A stretch of 64,000 bases of DNA from Flavobacterium cutihirudinis (lineage in GTDB: Bacteria > Bacteroidota > Bacteroidia > Flavobacteriales > Flavobacteriaceae). How positions within the stretch are numbered: position 1 is the stretch's first letter; each line of letters opens with the position of its first letter. Under the pieces are notes generated by a model that was not told the DNA's origin, did no database searches, and worked only from the letters and a program-made list of their open reading frames with translations. The translations under genes and the position numbers were made by a program. Of this stretch, positions 25,843 through 33,133 are shown one piece after another. The DNA is taken from assembly GCF_003385895.1 (NCBI RefSeq), contig NZ_QRDQ01000011.1:124001-188000 (forward strand). The letters run 5' to 3'.

Positions 25843-27291
25843 TTAGAATGCAATTACTGCTTCGAATACTAAACCATTAAATTTACCACCATAAAAGTTG
25901 TTTGGATTTCCAGTAGCAGGATCCCCTACAAATTGTGAATAATCTTTATAGGTTTGGTTAACGTAGTTTAATTTAGCTAAAATGTTTTTAGTCATAAACC
26001 AACCAGCACTTGCTTCAAATTTATCTACGGTAACCTTTTTAGCATCCGCATTAGATAATTTTCCAGATACAGTATTGTATTTTCCTCCAAGATAGAATTG
26101 TTCTGTTTTTCCAAATCTGTAAATAAGCTCTGAAGCATATTGATTAGCAGTACGTTTATCATCAGTACCAGCTTTATCTCCCCCTGAAGCTAATTCGATT
26201 GTACCGAAGAATTCAAGTCCTTTATATTTTACAAAAGGGTTAATCATGTATGTAGTAGCCCAATTTTTGAAATTAGGGTTGAACGTTGCCTCTGGAGTAG
26301 ATGTTTTGCTAAAACTAGTAGGTACATCAACAGTATTTGTAGTAACATTACCATTAGCATCGGTCTTAGTAATAGTATTTTTATAAGTGTTATTGTTTAA
26401 TATACCCCAATAACCAAATCCTGATCTATTAGCAGAATATATGTTTGCATTACCAAGATTTGCATTATGATAATAAGAACCTGTTAATCTTACTCTTAAA
26501 TCTTTATCAAGCTGTTTGTCATAACCAAGTTTAGCTAATATTGAAGGACTATGTGTTGTATTTGCGTTTGGACCATTAGGATAAAAAACTTCTTCATTAC
26601 TTTGATTTAAATTACCGTTTGTAACACCTAACATGCTTACTAATCCACTTCGGTTGTAGTAAACTTCCATACCCATTTCTGTAGTGAAAGAATACATAAT
26701 ATTGTTTCCAACAAATGCATTTTTGATTGTGTTACCATTATCAGAACCTCTAAAGTGAGCGTCACCAAAATTGTTCTCCATTTGCCCAATTTTAATCGTA
26801 GCATATTTCATTACGTCAGCCAAGAAGTCTTTTTTGATGAAGTCTAACTTGTCAATTTGTAAGTATCCACCTTTTACATAAGAATCATTGTGGTGTCTTG
26901 AAGCTAAGTAAACATCTAAATTCACTCTTACACCATCAAATAATTGAGCACCAATATACATATCAGCAGCAGGAAGAGTAAAGTTGTTTTCGGTATTCAT
27001 TAAACGATATCCAGTAATTGATCTGGTAGTAGTACCGGTAGCTGTAGTTGTTGTCGTAGTAGAATTGGCAGGTTGATCGTTGAATGAATTTGTTGCTTGG
27101 AAATCCATGTTGAAAGCACCACCAAGATCAATACTAAGACCTTTAAATTCTCTAGTGTCTTTTTGTACATCGAAAACGTTGATACCGTCTTTTCCTCTAG
27201 AGATTTGGTTTTGCATGTTTCCAAAACTAACCTGTGCGTTCATAGCAAATGTACTTGCTAGTGTAATAAATAGAGCATAAATCTTCTTCAT
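25843..27291 (-). CDS. Outer-membrane beta-barrel (porin-like) protein
   Basis: A 482-residue protein with a signal peptide (to about AMNAQ, residue 20). Many alternating aromatic strands follow: IYRFGKTEQFYLGGKYN, FEASAGWFMTKNILAKLNYV and the terminal LVFEAVIAF, whose last residue Phe is the usual barrel signal. It looks like a phosphate-selective-porin or DcaP-type barrel of about 16 strands, but no substrate can be assigned. It lies 5 nt after one YceI gene and 10 nt before the YceI-like gene, so it is certainly part of that operon. A Thr-rich stretch at residues ~78-92 is probably an extracellular loop. Confidence 0.82.
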   Translation of the reverse strand: MKKIYALFITLASTFAMNAQVSFGNMQNQISRGKDGINVFDVQKDTREFKGLSIDLGGAFNMDFQATNSFNDQPANSTTTTTTATGTTTRSITGYRLMNTENNFTLPAADMYIGAQLFDGVRVNLDVYLASRHHNDSYVKGGYLQIDKLDFIKKDFLADVMKYATIKIGQMENNFGDAHFRGSDNGNTIKNAFVGNNIMYSFTTEMGMEVYYNRSGLVSMLGVTNGNLNQSNEEVFYPNGPNANTTHSPSILAKLGYDKQLDKDLRVRLTGSYYHNANLGNANIYSANRSGFGYWGILNNNTYKNTITKTDANGNVTTNTVDVPTSFSKTSTPEATFNPNFKNWATTYMINPFVKYKGLEFFGTIELASGGDKAGTDDKRTANQYASELIYRFGKTEQFYLGGKYNTVSGKLSNADAKKVTVDKFEASAGWFMTKNILAKLNYVNQTYKDYSQFVGDPATGNPNNFYGGKFNGLVFEAVIAF

Positions 27292-27296
27292 GGCGT

Positions 27297-27866
27297 TTAT
27301 AAATTAAAGTTTAAATTAAATTTTACAGTTAAATCTTGTCCGGTTTTAATAGTTCCAAGCATTGCAGTTGGAGCTTTCATTCCAAATTCAGCAAAAGTGA
27401 TTTTGTTTGACCCCTGAAGATTTAATCCTTCTTTTGTAACAGTTGTTTTTGCGGTGGTTTTATAGACTTTGCTGACTCCGGCTATAGTGTACGTTCCGGT
27501 TAGCTCCCAAGTCGTTTCGTTTACTTTTTCGGCAGATTTTAAAACATATTTGATGTTTTTGTTTTTATCTGTTTTTAAAGCTTCGTACGCAACTTTATCC
27601 ATACTTTTTTTCTCGCTTTTAATGCTTTCAGCCAAAAGAGTAACAGACAAAGATTCAATATCAGTAAGTTTGGAATTGGCAATAGTTAAATTTGCAGATC
27701 CGGTTCCAGATGCTGATTTCATTTCCCAATCATGAAGTGTTGAAGTCCCCGCTACTGAAAAAGCAGATTTAGAATCTAAAGTGTATGATTTTTGCGCTGT
27801 AGCAAATGATGTAATTCCGAAAATGGTAATTACAGTTGCTATAAATTTGATTTTATTTATCTTCAT
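27297..27866 (-). CDS. YceI-family protein
   Basis: A 189-residue exported lipocalin-like protein and first gene of a three-gene operon. Signal peptide ends SFATAQ. YceI segments FSVAGTSTLHDWEM, VTLLAESIKSEKKSMDKVAYE, YTIAGVSKVYKTTAKT and FGMKAPTAMLGTIKTGQDLTVKFN are present. It shares most of these with the YceI protein at 24482-25075, so they are recent paralogues. The predicted ligand is an isoprenoid; with the barrel protein next to it, transport or storage of a lipid across the periplasm is possible (inference). Confidence 0.93.
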   Translation of the reverse strand: MKINKIKFIATVITIFGITSFATAQKSYTLDSKSAFSVAGTSTLHDWEMKSASGTGSANLTIANSKLTDIESLSVTLLAESIKSEKKSMDKVAYEALKTDKNKNIKYVLKSAEKVNETTWELTGTYTIAGVSKVYKTTAKTTVTKEGLNLQGSNKITFAEFGMKAPTAMLGTIKTGQDLTVKFNLNFNL

Positions 27867-28180
27867 TTTTATAAGATTTACAGTATTAAAAATAAGTTAA
27901 TAACAGGCCGATTTAAATTTAGTACTAATGTTTGTTTTTTAACTTGAATCAAAGATCTCCTTATAAATCGGGCTTGTTCATGATAAAAATCATTGTTAAA
28001 ATTTTATTAAATTGATATTTAGTAACTACAACGTTTTCATTTTTTGGAAAGCAGTTTGTTTGTCCAAAAAAGGTGCATTTGTTTAGTGAATTTTAGATTT
28101 TAATTTTTTTTGTTATTTGATTTTAAAGATTGAAGGGCGGTTTTTAACATTAGAAATGAACAAATACTTAACTTTGCACC
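27867..28180. other. 314-bp divergent intergenic region
   Basis: AT-rich spacer between the YceI operon and rlmN. It holds the rlmN -7 box (28169-28176) and, for the YceI side, GATCTTTG on the minus strand (one mismatch to TAnnTTTG). A weak 8-bp hairpin is at 28041-28070. No ORF or RNA gene was found. Confidence 0.5.
28169..28176 (+). promoter_or_regulatory. -7 box of rlmN, almost on the start codon
   Basis: TAACTTTG, a perfect TAnnTTTG, ends 4 nt before the ATG at 28181 and 10 nt before the in-frame ATG at 28187. The transcript is therefore leaderless or nearly so. Confidence 0.6.
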
Positions 28181-29230
28181 ATGCAAATGGAGAAAAAAGA
28201 TATAAGAGCCTTATCAAAAGAGCAATTGCGAGATTTTTTTGTCGCAAATAATGACAAAGCTTTTCGTGGAAATCAAGTTTATGAATGGCTATGGAGCAAG
28301 GGAGCACACAGTTTTGACGATATGACCAATGTTGCCAAAACAACACGTTCAATGCTCGAAGAAAATTTTGTAATCAATCATATTAAGGTTGATACGATGC
28401 AGCGCAGTAGTGACGGTACAGTAAAAAATGCTGTTCGTCTGCACGATGGTTTAGTGGTAGAATCAGTTTTGATTCCGACCGAAACCAGAACCACTGCTTG
28501 TGTTTCAAGTCAGGTAGGCTGCAGTTTAGATTGTAATTTTTGTGCGACAGCAAGATTAAAGCGTATGCGTAATCTAGAACCTGGCGAAATTTACGACCAG
28601 ATTTTGGCAATAGACAAAGAAAGCCGTTTGTATTACAATCATCCGCTTTCGAATATTGTTTTTATGGGAATGGGCGAGCCTTTAATGAATTATAACAATG
28701 TCATTAAAGCAATTGATATGGTTACGTCGCCAGAAGGTTTAGGAATGTCGCCAAAACGTATTATGGTTTCGACCTCGGGAATCCCGAAAATGATCAAAAA
28801 AATGGCCGATGACGATGTGAAATTCAAATTGGCAGTTTCACTGCATTCTGCAATTGACGAAACACGCGCGAAGATTATGCCTTTCAGTAAAAATTTCCCT
28901 TTGAAAGATTTGCGTGAAGCATTAGAATATTGGTACAGAAAAACAAAAAGTAAAATTTCTTACGAATATGTAGTTTGGAAAGGAATCAATGATGATAAAG
29001 CTTCTGTTGATGCCTTGGTTAAATTCTGCAAATACGTGCCTTGTAAGGTTAATTTAATTGAATATAACCCAATTGATGACGGAGAATTCCAACAAGCTTC
29101 AGAAGAGTCTATTTTGGCTTATATTAAAGCTCTAGAGAATATTGGAGTAGTAGTCAAAGTAAGACGCAGCCGTGGAAAAGATATTGATGCTGCTTGTGGG
29201 CAATTGGCAAATAAAGAAGCCGAAGCATAG
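28181..29230 (+). CDS. rlmN: 23S rRNA (adenine-2503-C2) methyltransferase
   Basis: A 349-residue radical-SAM methyltransferase that methylates A2503 of 23S rRNA and A37 of some tRNAs. The radical-SAM cysteines are Cys114, Cys118 and Cys121 (VGCSLDCNFCATAR). GMGEPLMNYNNV is the SAM-binding GGEP-like motif, and a Cys for the resolving step lies in DAACGQL near the C-terminus. Two in-frame ATGs, 28181 and 28187, are possible. The -7 box is so close that the second ATG may be favoured. Housekeeping gene, probably monocistronic. Confidence 0.96.
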   Translation: MQMEKKDIRALSKEQLRDFFVANNDKAFRGNQVYEWLWSKGAHSFDDMTNVAKTTRSMLEENFVINHIKVDTMQRSSDGTVKNAVRLHDGLVVESVLIPTETRTTACVSSQVGCSLDCNFCATARLKRMRNLEPGEIYDQILAIDKESRLYYNHPLSNIVFMGMGEPLMNYNNVIKAIDMVTSPEGLGMSPKRIMVSTSGIPKMIKKMADDDVKFKLAVSLHSAIDETRAKIMPFSKNFPLKDLREALEYWYRKTKSKISYEYVVWKGINDDKASVDALVKFCKYVPCKVNLIEYNPIDDGEFQQASEESILAYIKALENIGVVVKVRRSRGKDIDAACGQLANKEAEA

Positions 29231-29380
29231 TTCCTACGGAATAAAAGCAAGATGCGAGGTTATTTTTACCAATATACAATCTCTACGAGATATTTTAAAA
29301 CTATTCTGAGATATTCCGGTAGGAATTAAATATCGGTAGATAAATATTCCAAAATCATAACAATAATGTCCCGTGGGGAC
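29231..29380. repeat. REP-like element (TTCCTACGGAAT ... ATTCCGGTAGGAAT)
   Basis: Arms 29231-29242 and 29313-29326 are complementary apart from one bulged G. Further right, TATCGGTAGA and GTCCCGTGGGGAC recur; these are words typical of multi-copy intergenic elements in Flavobacterium (recalled, not searched). A related remnant is at 33023-33067. Non-coding. Confidence 0.65.
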
Positions 29381-29393
29381 TTGATGATAAAAC

Positions 29394-29440
29394 AAAAAAG
29401 CATTAAGAATGAGGAATATACTCAAGCTTAATGCTTTTTT
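29394..29440. terminator. Bidirectional terminator between rlmN and the lipoprotein gene
   Basis: 14-bp perfect stem (29394-29407 with 29427-29440) with A/T tails on both sides, between convergent genes. Confidence 0.85.
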
Positions 29441-29455
29441 TGGGCAAAAAGGATA

Positions 29456-30316
29456 TTAATTTTTCAAATCAACTTCTTCTGTTACGCCGTCTTTTGTAAT
29501 TGTTGCAAGTGTATCGCAATCTCCGTTGCCATAATCGATAACGGCGGTAGCTCCATTTTTAGTTATAGATACAACTCCTTTTACAGCAACTGATTTTTTG
29601 CATGATGCTTTAAATTGTAAAGGTGTAGTAATTTCAGCAGAGAAAGTATCTCCGTTAGGGAAAGTTGTTGTGCCACTTCCTGTTACCAGATACGCATTAT
29701 CTTCCCAGTTAAACCAAGTGTCAAAACCTTCAACCTGTTCTTTTACTAAATTACCTTTTCTTGTGTAAACACCTCCGTCATCAAAAGTAATCGTCAAGTC
29801 GATTGCCGCAGTAAAAACTGGATGTGCAGTTGCAAGCAAATCGGTAGTTTTTACAGTTCGTTCGATAGTTTTGCTTCCCTGAAGTTTTTTGCCATTGTGA
29901 TAAAATCCGTCAAAAGTATAACTGATAGTTTGTGTAGAAGTTTCAAAATCATTAGAGAAAGAAATAACCATTTTTCCTTTTACAGTATTTCCATTTTCAA
30001 GTGTACAGCCTTCAACTCCAAAATCGACAGTTCTTGTCCAGGTGTTGTTCGTTAATACTGTAGTAACCGTAGCACAACTCGGAAGAAAATTTTTAACTAC
30101 ACCGCTTGGCTTTGCAGTTACATTTTGTTGTGCGCTAAATTGATCTTCAGCAATATTTGTTACATCATCAATTGAAGCATCAATTTTTGAATTTTTGATG
30201 ACTTCATCTTTTGTAATTGCTGCAGATGATCCGTCGTTTGTTTTTTCATCAGAATTACAGCTGACAAAAAAAGATAAAGCGGCTAATGTTCCAATAAAGA
30301 AAATTTTTGTTTTCAT
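29456..30316 (-). CDS. Lipoprotein of unknown function
   Basis: A 286-residue predicted lipoprotein: signal peptide MKTKIFFIGTLAALSFF with lipobox FVSCNSDE (Cys20). The mature part is beta-rich, with repeated sheet-like segments (TRTVDFGVEGCTLENGN, ISYTFDGFYHNGKKLQG, VSITKNGATAVIDYGNGDC). Two of these pair GVEGC and GNGDC ends, suggesting an internal duplication with disulfides. I do not recognise a family beyond hypothetical flavobacterial lipoproteins. It stands alone and ends at a terminator shared with rlmN. Confidence 0.75.
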   Translation of the reverse strand: MKTKIFFIGTLAALSFFVSCNSDEKTNDGSSAAITKDEVIKNSKIDASIDDVTNIAEDQFSAQQNVTAKPSGVVKNFLPSCATVTTVLTNNTWTRTVDFGVEGCTLENGNTVKGKMVISFSNDFETSTQTISYTFDGFYHNGKKLQGSKTIERTVKTTDLLATAHPVFTAAIDLTITFDDGGVYTRKGNLVKEQVEGFDTWFNWEDNAYLVTGSGTTTFPNGDTFSAEITTPLQFKASCKKSVAVKGVVSITKNGATAVIDYGNGDCDTLATITKDGVTEEVDLKN

Positions 30317-30460
30317 AATAAATTAGTTTTTACGTGATTTTAATTAATGAACTCAAATTAGGCTTTAACTAGATTCTGTTTTTGGTGGTGAATTTTAAAA
30401 AAGTAATCAAATTGTTGATATACTAACATAAAATACACAACGTTTTTTTATTTAAAATAG

Positions 30461-30468
30461 TATATTTG
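30461..30468 (+). promoter_or_regulatory. -7 box of the polyprenyl synthase gene
   Basis: TATATTTG, a perfect TAnnTTTG, ends 8 nt before the ATG. The mRNA leader is at most a few nucleotides long. Confidence 0.6.
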
Positions 30469-30476
30469 AAATCGAA

Positions 30477-31454
30477 ATGAATATTACTTCCCAAATAAAA
30501 CAGCCCATTTTTAACGAAATGGAACTTTTTGAAAAAAAGTTTCATGAATCGATGACTTCAAAGGTCGCGTTGCTGAACCGAATTACATATTACATTGTAA
30601 ATCGAAAAGGAAAGCAAATGCGTCCAATGTTCGTTTTTTTGACAGCAAAAATGGTTTCCGGAGGTATTGTAAACGAAAGAACCTATCGTGGCGCTTCGGT
30701 AATCGAACTAATTCATACCGCTACTTTGGTTCATGATGATGTGGTAGACGATAGTAATCGTCGTCGCGGATTTTTCTCTATCAATGCGCTTTGGAAAAAT
30801 AAAATTGCCGTTTTGGTTGGAGATTATTTACTTTCAAAAGGATTGTTGTTGTCAATCGATAACGGTGATTTTGATTTACTCCGAATTATTTCTGTAGCCG
30901 TTCGCGAAATGAGCGAAGGTGAATTACTTCAAATAGAAAAAGCCCGTAGACTTGATATTACCGAAGATGTTTATTACGAAATCATCCGCAAGAAAACGGC
31001 AACGCTAATTGCTGCTTGTTGTGCGCTTGGCGCGAAAGCTGTAATCGAAGACGATGCTCAGGTAGAAAATATGCGTAAGTTTGGTGAACTTATCGGAATG
31101 GCATTTCAAATAAAAGATGACTTGTTCGATTATAGCGAAGAAGCCATCGGTAAGCCAACTGGAATCGATATTAAAGAGCAAAAAATGACTTTGCCTCTAA
31201 TTCACGTTTTAAATACTTGTACTCCGCAAGAAAAAAAGTGGTTGATAAACTCCATCAAAAACCACAACAAAGACAAAAAACGTGTAAAAGAAGTTATTGC
31301 TTTTGTAAAAAATAATAATGGTTTGGCTTACGCCGAAAACAAAATGGTCGAATTCCAGCAAGAAGCACTTTCTCTACTTCAAAACTTCGAAGATTCTGAG
31401 TATAAAGACGCACTGACTTTGATGGTGAACTACGTTATTGAGAGAAAAAAATAA
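30477..31454 (+). CDS. Polyprenyl diphosphate synthase
   Basis: A 325-residue trans-prenyltransferase of the IspA/IspB type. The first Asp-rich motif is HDDVVDDSNRRRG, the second KDDLFDYSEE, with the GKQMRP allylic-substrate loop and SEGELLQIE. It condenses isopentenyl diphosphate into a long chain, most likely the side chain of menaquinone in this phylum. The product length cannot be read from sequence. It stands alone with a very short leader, and the YceI proteins nearby may bind polyprenyl compounds. Confidence 0.93.
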   Translation: MNITSQIKQPIFNEMELFEKKFHESMTSKVALLNRITYYIVNRKGKQMRPMFVFLTAKMVSGGIVNERTYRGASVIELIHTATLVHDDVVDDSNRRRGFFSINALWKNKIAVLVGDYLLSKGLLLSIDNGDFDLLRIISVAVREMSEGELLQIEKARRLDITEDVYYEIIRKKTATLIAACCALGAKAVIEDDAQVENMRKFGELIGMAFQIKDDLFDYSEEAIGKPTGIDIKEQKMTLPLIHVLNTCTPQEKKWLINSIKNHNKDKKRVKEVIAFVKNNNGLAYAENKMVEFQQEALSLLQNFEDSEYKDALTLMVNYVIERKK

Positions 31455-31577
31455 TTTTTTAATTACATAATTAGAAAATTTATCAAATAGATAATTGGTT
31501 TACTTTGTTGTAAATCAGTTGTGTATTTCTGTGTATTGGAATTTGGAATTTTTTTTATTGAAATTTTTCATAGTTGA

Positions 31578-31606
31578 TGCAACCATTTTAAATCGACAAT
31601 CGTCTA
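31578..31606 (+). promoter_or_regulatory. Putative ECF sigma promoter (TGCAACC-N16-CGTCTA)
   Basis: TGCAACC (31578-31584) and CGTCTA (31601-31606) are 16 nt apart, the classic AAC / CGTC layout of ECF-dependent promoters. It lies 45 nt before the ECF gene start. Autoregulation by the downstream sigma factor is inferred. Confidence 0.6.
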
Positions 31607-31651
31607 TGCTAATAGAAGTCTGTTTCTAAAACCAAAACCGAAAGCTTATTA

Positions 31652-32212
31652 ATGAAAATTATTCCGTTACATCAAGAAGAAACCAAAATCATAAAGTTGG
31701 CTGTCGAAAACAATCGTCAGGCACAACAGCAGATTTACGGTAAATATTCTTCGAAAATGTTAAGCGTATGTCGTCAATATATAAAGGACATTCAATTGGC
31801 AGAAGATGTAATGATAACGGCATTCATGAAAGTATTCACCAATTTAAACAAATTTGAACACAAAGGAAGTTTTGAAGGCTGGATCCGCCGAATTATGGTT
31901 AACGAATGTATATCCTATTTAAGAGTTCAGAAAAAGGTAAAATTTGCCGAAGATGAATTTTTTGTTGAAGAAAGTTTCAATGAAATTGACAGTCAGTTTA
32001 CCGTAGATCAGATTCAGTTTTTAATAGATGCTTTGCCCGATGGTTATAAAATGGTTTTCAATTTATACGCAATCGAAGGTTACAAACACAATGAAATTGC
32101 CAAGATGTTAGGAATTAATGAAGGAACATCGAAATCGCAATTATCGCACGCCAGAAAAATGCTGCAAACACAAATTACTATTTTAAAAAAACAAGATAAT
32201 GGAACCGAATAA
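31652..32212 (+). CDS. ECF-type RNA polymerase sigma factor
   Basis: A 186-residue sigma-70 factor with only regions 2 and 4. Region 2: YGKYSSKMLSVCRQYI and AEDVMITAFMKVFTNL, ending in the FEGWIRRIMVNECISYLR segment. Region 4: DALPDGYKMVFNLYAIEGYKHNEIAKMLGI with the helix-turn-helix ending GTSKSQLSHARKML. Its gene overlaps the next one by 14 bp, a membrane-anchored putative anti-sigma factor. The regulon likely includes its own operon and perhaps the barrel gene downstream. Confidence 0.92.
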   Translation: MKIIPLHQEETKIIKLAVENNRQAQQQIYGKYSSKMLSVCRQYIKDIQLAEDVMITAFMKVFTNLNKFEHKGSFEGWIRRIMVNECISYLRVQKKVKFAEDEFFVEESFNEIDSQFTVDQIQFLIDALPDGYKMVFNLYAIEGYKHNEIAKMLGINEGTSKSQLSHARKMLQTQITILKKQDNGTE

Positions 32213-32915
32213 TTTTGAAAAGGATTTCCGTGAAAAACTAAACAAACGTGAAATTGAACCAAGCAATAATGCTTGGGATCGATTAGACGCAATGTTAAGT
32301 GTTGCCGAAGAAAAAAAACAGCCTAAAACGAAAAGCAAAAAATGGTTGTATATCGCAGCAAGCGTTATAGGATTTTTATTGGTCGGAACTTTCTTTTTCA
32401 ATCAAAAAGAAAAATCAATTGAAACTCCAATAAATAATGTTGTAGAAAAAGGAACTGAAAAAGATTCAGTTGAAAAACCGATTCTAAATAACACTAAAAC
32501 AGTTGAAACTGAAATTGCAGTTTTAGAAAATCCTTCAAAAGAAACTATAAAAAAAGAAGAAAAAAATCATAATCAAGAACCAAATAAAATTGGTAAAAAT
32601 GAGCCAAATCAAATAGCGGAGTCTTCAATCATCATCAAAAACAATCAAGAAAAGCAATCGGTAAATAATCAAACAACAATTGCTGAAACACCAAAAAAGG
32701 AAAACGTAGATCAATTACTTAATTCGGCCGAGAAAACGGTTGTGGCAGAAAATTCGGCTAAGCCAAAATCAAAAATTAAAGTCAATGCCAATGATTTGCT
32801 GAATCAGGTCGACGGCGAGTTAGAAGAATCGTTCAGAGAAAAAGTAATCACAAAAGTCAATAGAAACTATCAGACTGTAAAAGTGGCTTTGGCAAATAGG
32901 AATCAGCAGGAGTAA
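32199..32915 (+). CDS. Putative membrane-anchored anti-sigma factor
   Basis: A 238-residue protein. Residues ~1-45 are cytoplasmic, with NNAWDRLDAMLSVAEEKK, a pattern I have seen before the single membrane helix of Bacteroidota anti-sigma-like proteins. The helix is WLYIAASVIGFLLVGTFFF (~48-66), and the rest is a Lys/Glu/Asn-rich periplasmic region of low complexity. No ZAS zinc motif is seen. The 14-bp overlap with the sigma gene supports the pairing. Its stop codon is the first TAA of an 11-copy heptamer repeat. Confidence 0.7.
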   Translation: MEPNNFEKDFREKLNKREIEPSNNAWDRLDAMLSVAEEKKQPKTKSKKWLYIAASVIGFLLVGTFFFNQKEKSIETPINNVVEKGTEKDSVEKPILNNTKTVETEIAVLENPSKETIKKEEKNHNQEPNKIGKNEPNQIAESSIIIKNNQEKQSVNNQTTIAETPKKENVDQLLNSAEKTVVAENSAKPKSKIKVNANDLLNQVDGELEESFREKVITKVNRNYQTVKVALANRNQQE

Positions 32916-32987
32916 AGAGTAAAGAGTAAAGAGTAAAGAGTAAAGAGTAAAGAGTAAAGAGTAAAGAGTAAAGAGTAAAGAGTAAAG
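32911..32987. repeat. Heptanucleotide tandem repeat (AGTAAAG), 11 copies
   Basis: Exactly 11 perfect copies of AGTAAAG in 77 bp. The first copy supplies the TAA stop of the anti-sigma gene. The unit is not a multiple of three, but a change in copy number would not alter that protein because the stop lies in the first unit. Confidence 0.95.
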
Positions 32988-33022
32988 AAGCAAGAATTAA
33001 GAAACAAGAAAATAGGTTTTCA

Positions 33023-33067
33023 GTTCCGGAGGAACGATTTATGTTGTAGCGTCGGGTTTTAACCCGA
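33023..33067. repeat. REP-like remnant with two hairpins
   Basis: GTTCCGGAGGAAC (33023-33035) and TCGGGTTTTAACCCGA (33052-33067) are both self-complementary. They are GC-rich islands in AT-rich DNA and resemble the element at 29231-29380. Confidence 0.6.
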
Positions 33068-33133
33068 TGAGACAAAGAATTTACAATTCACAATTAAAAA
33101 ATCATCAATCACAATCAATCTAAAAAATCAATC

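Noticed and set aside
32911..32987. Possible CRISPR array
   Set aside because: The 7-bp units are contiguous with no spacers; a microsatellite, not a CRISPR.
32857..33075. Minus-strand frame with repeated SLLFTLY units
   Set aside because: It is only the translation of the AGTAAAG heptamer repeat and has no start context or continuation.
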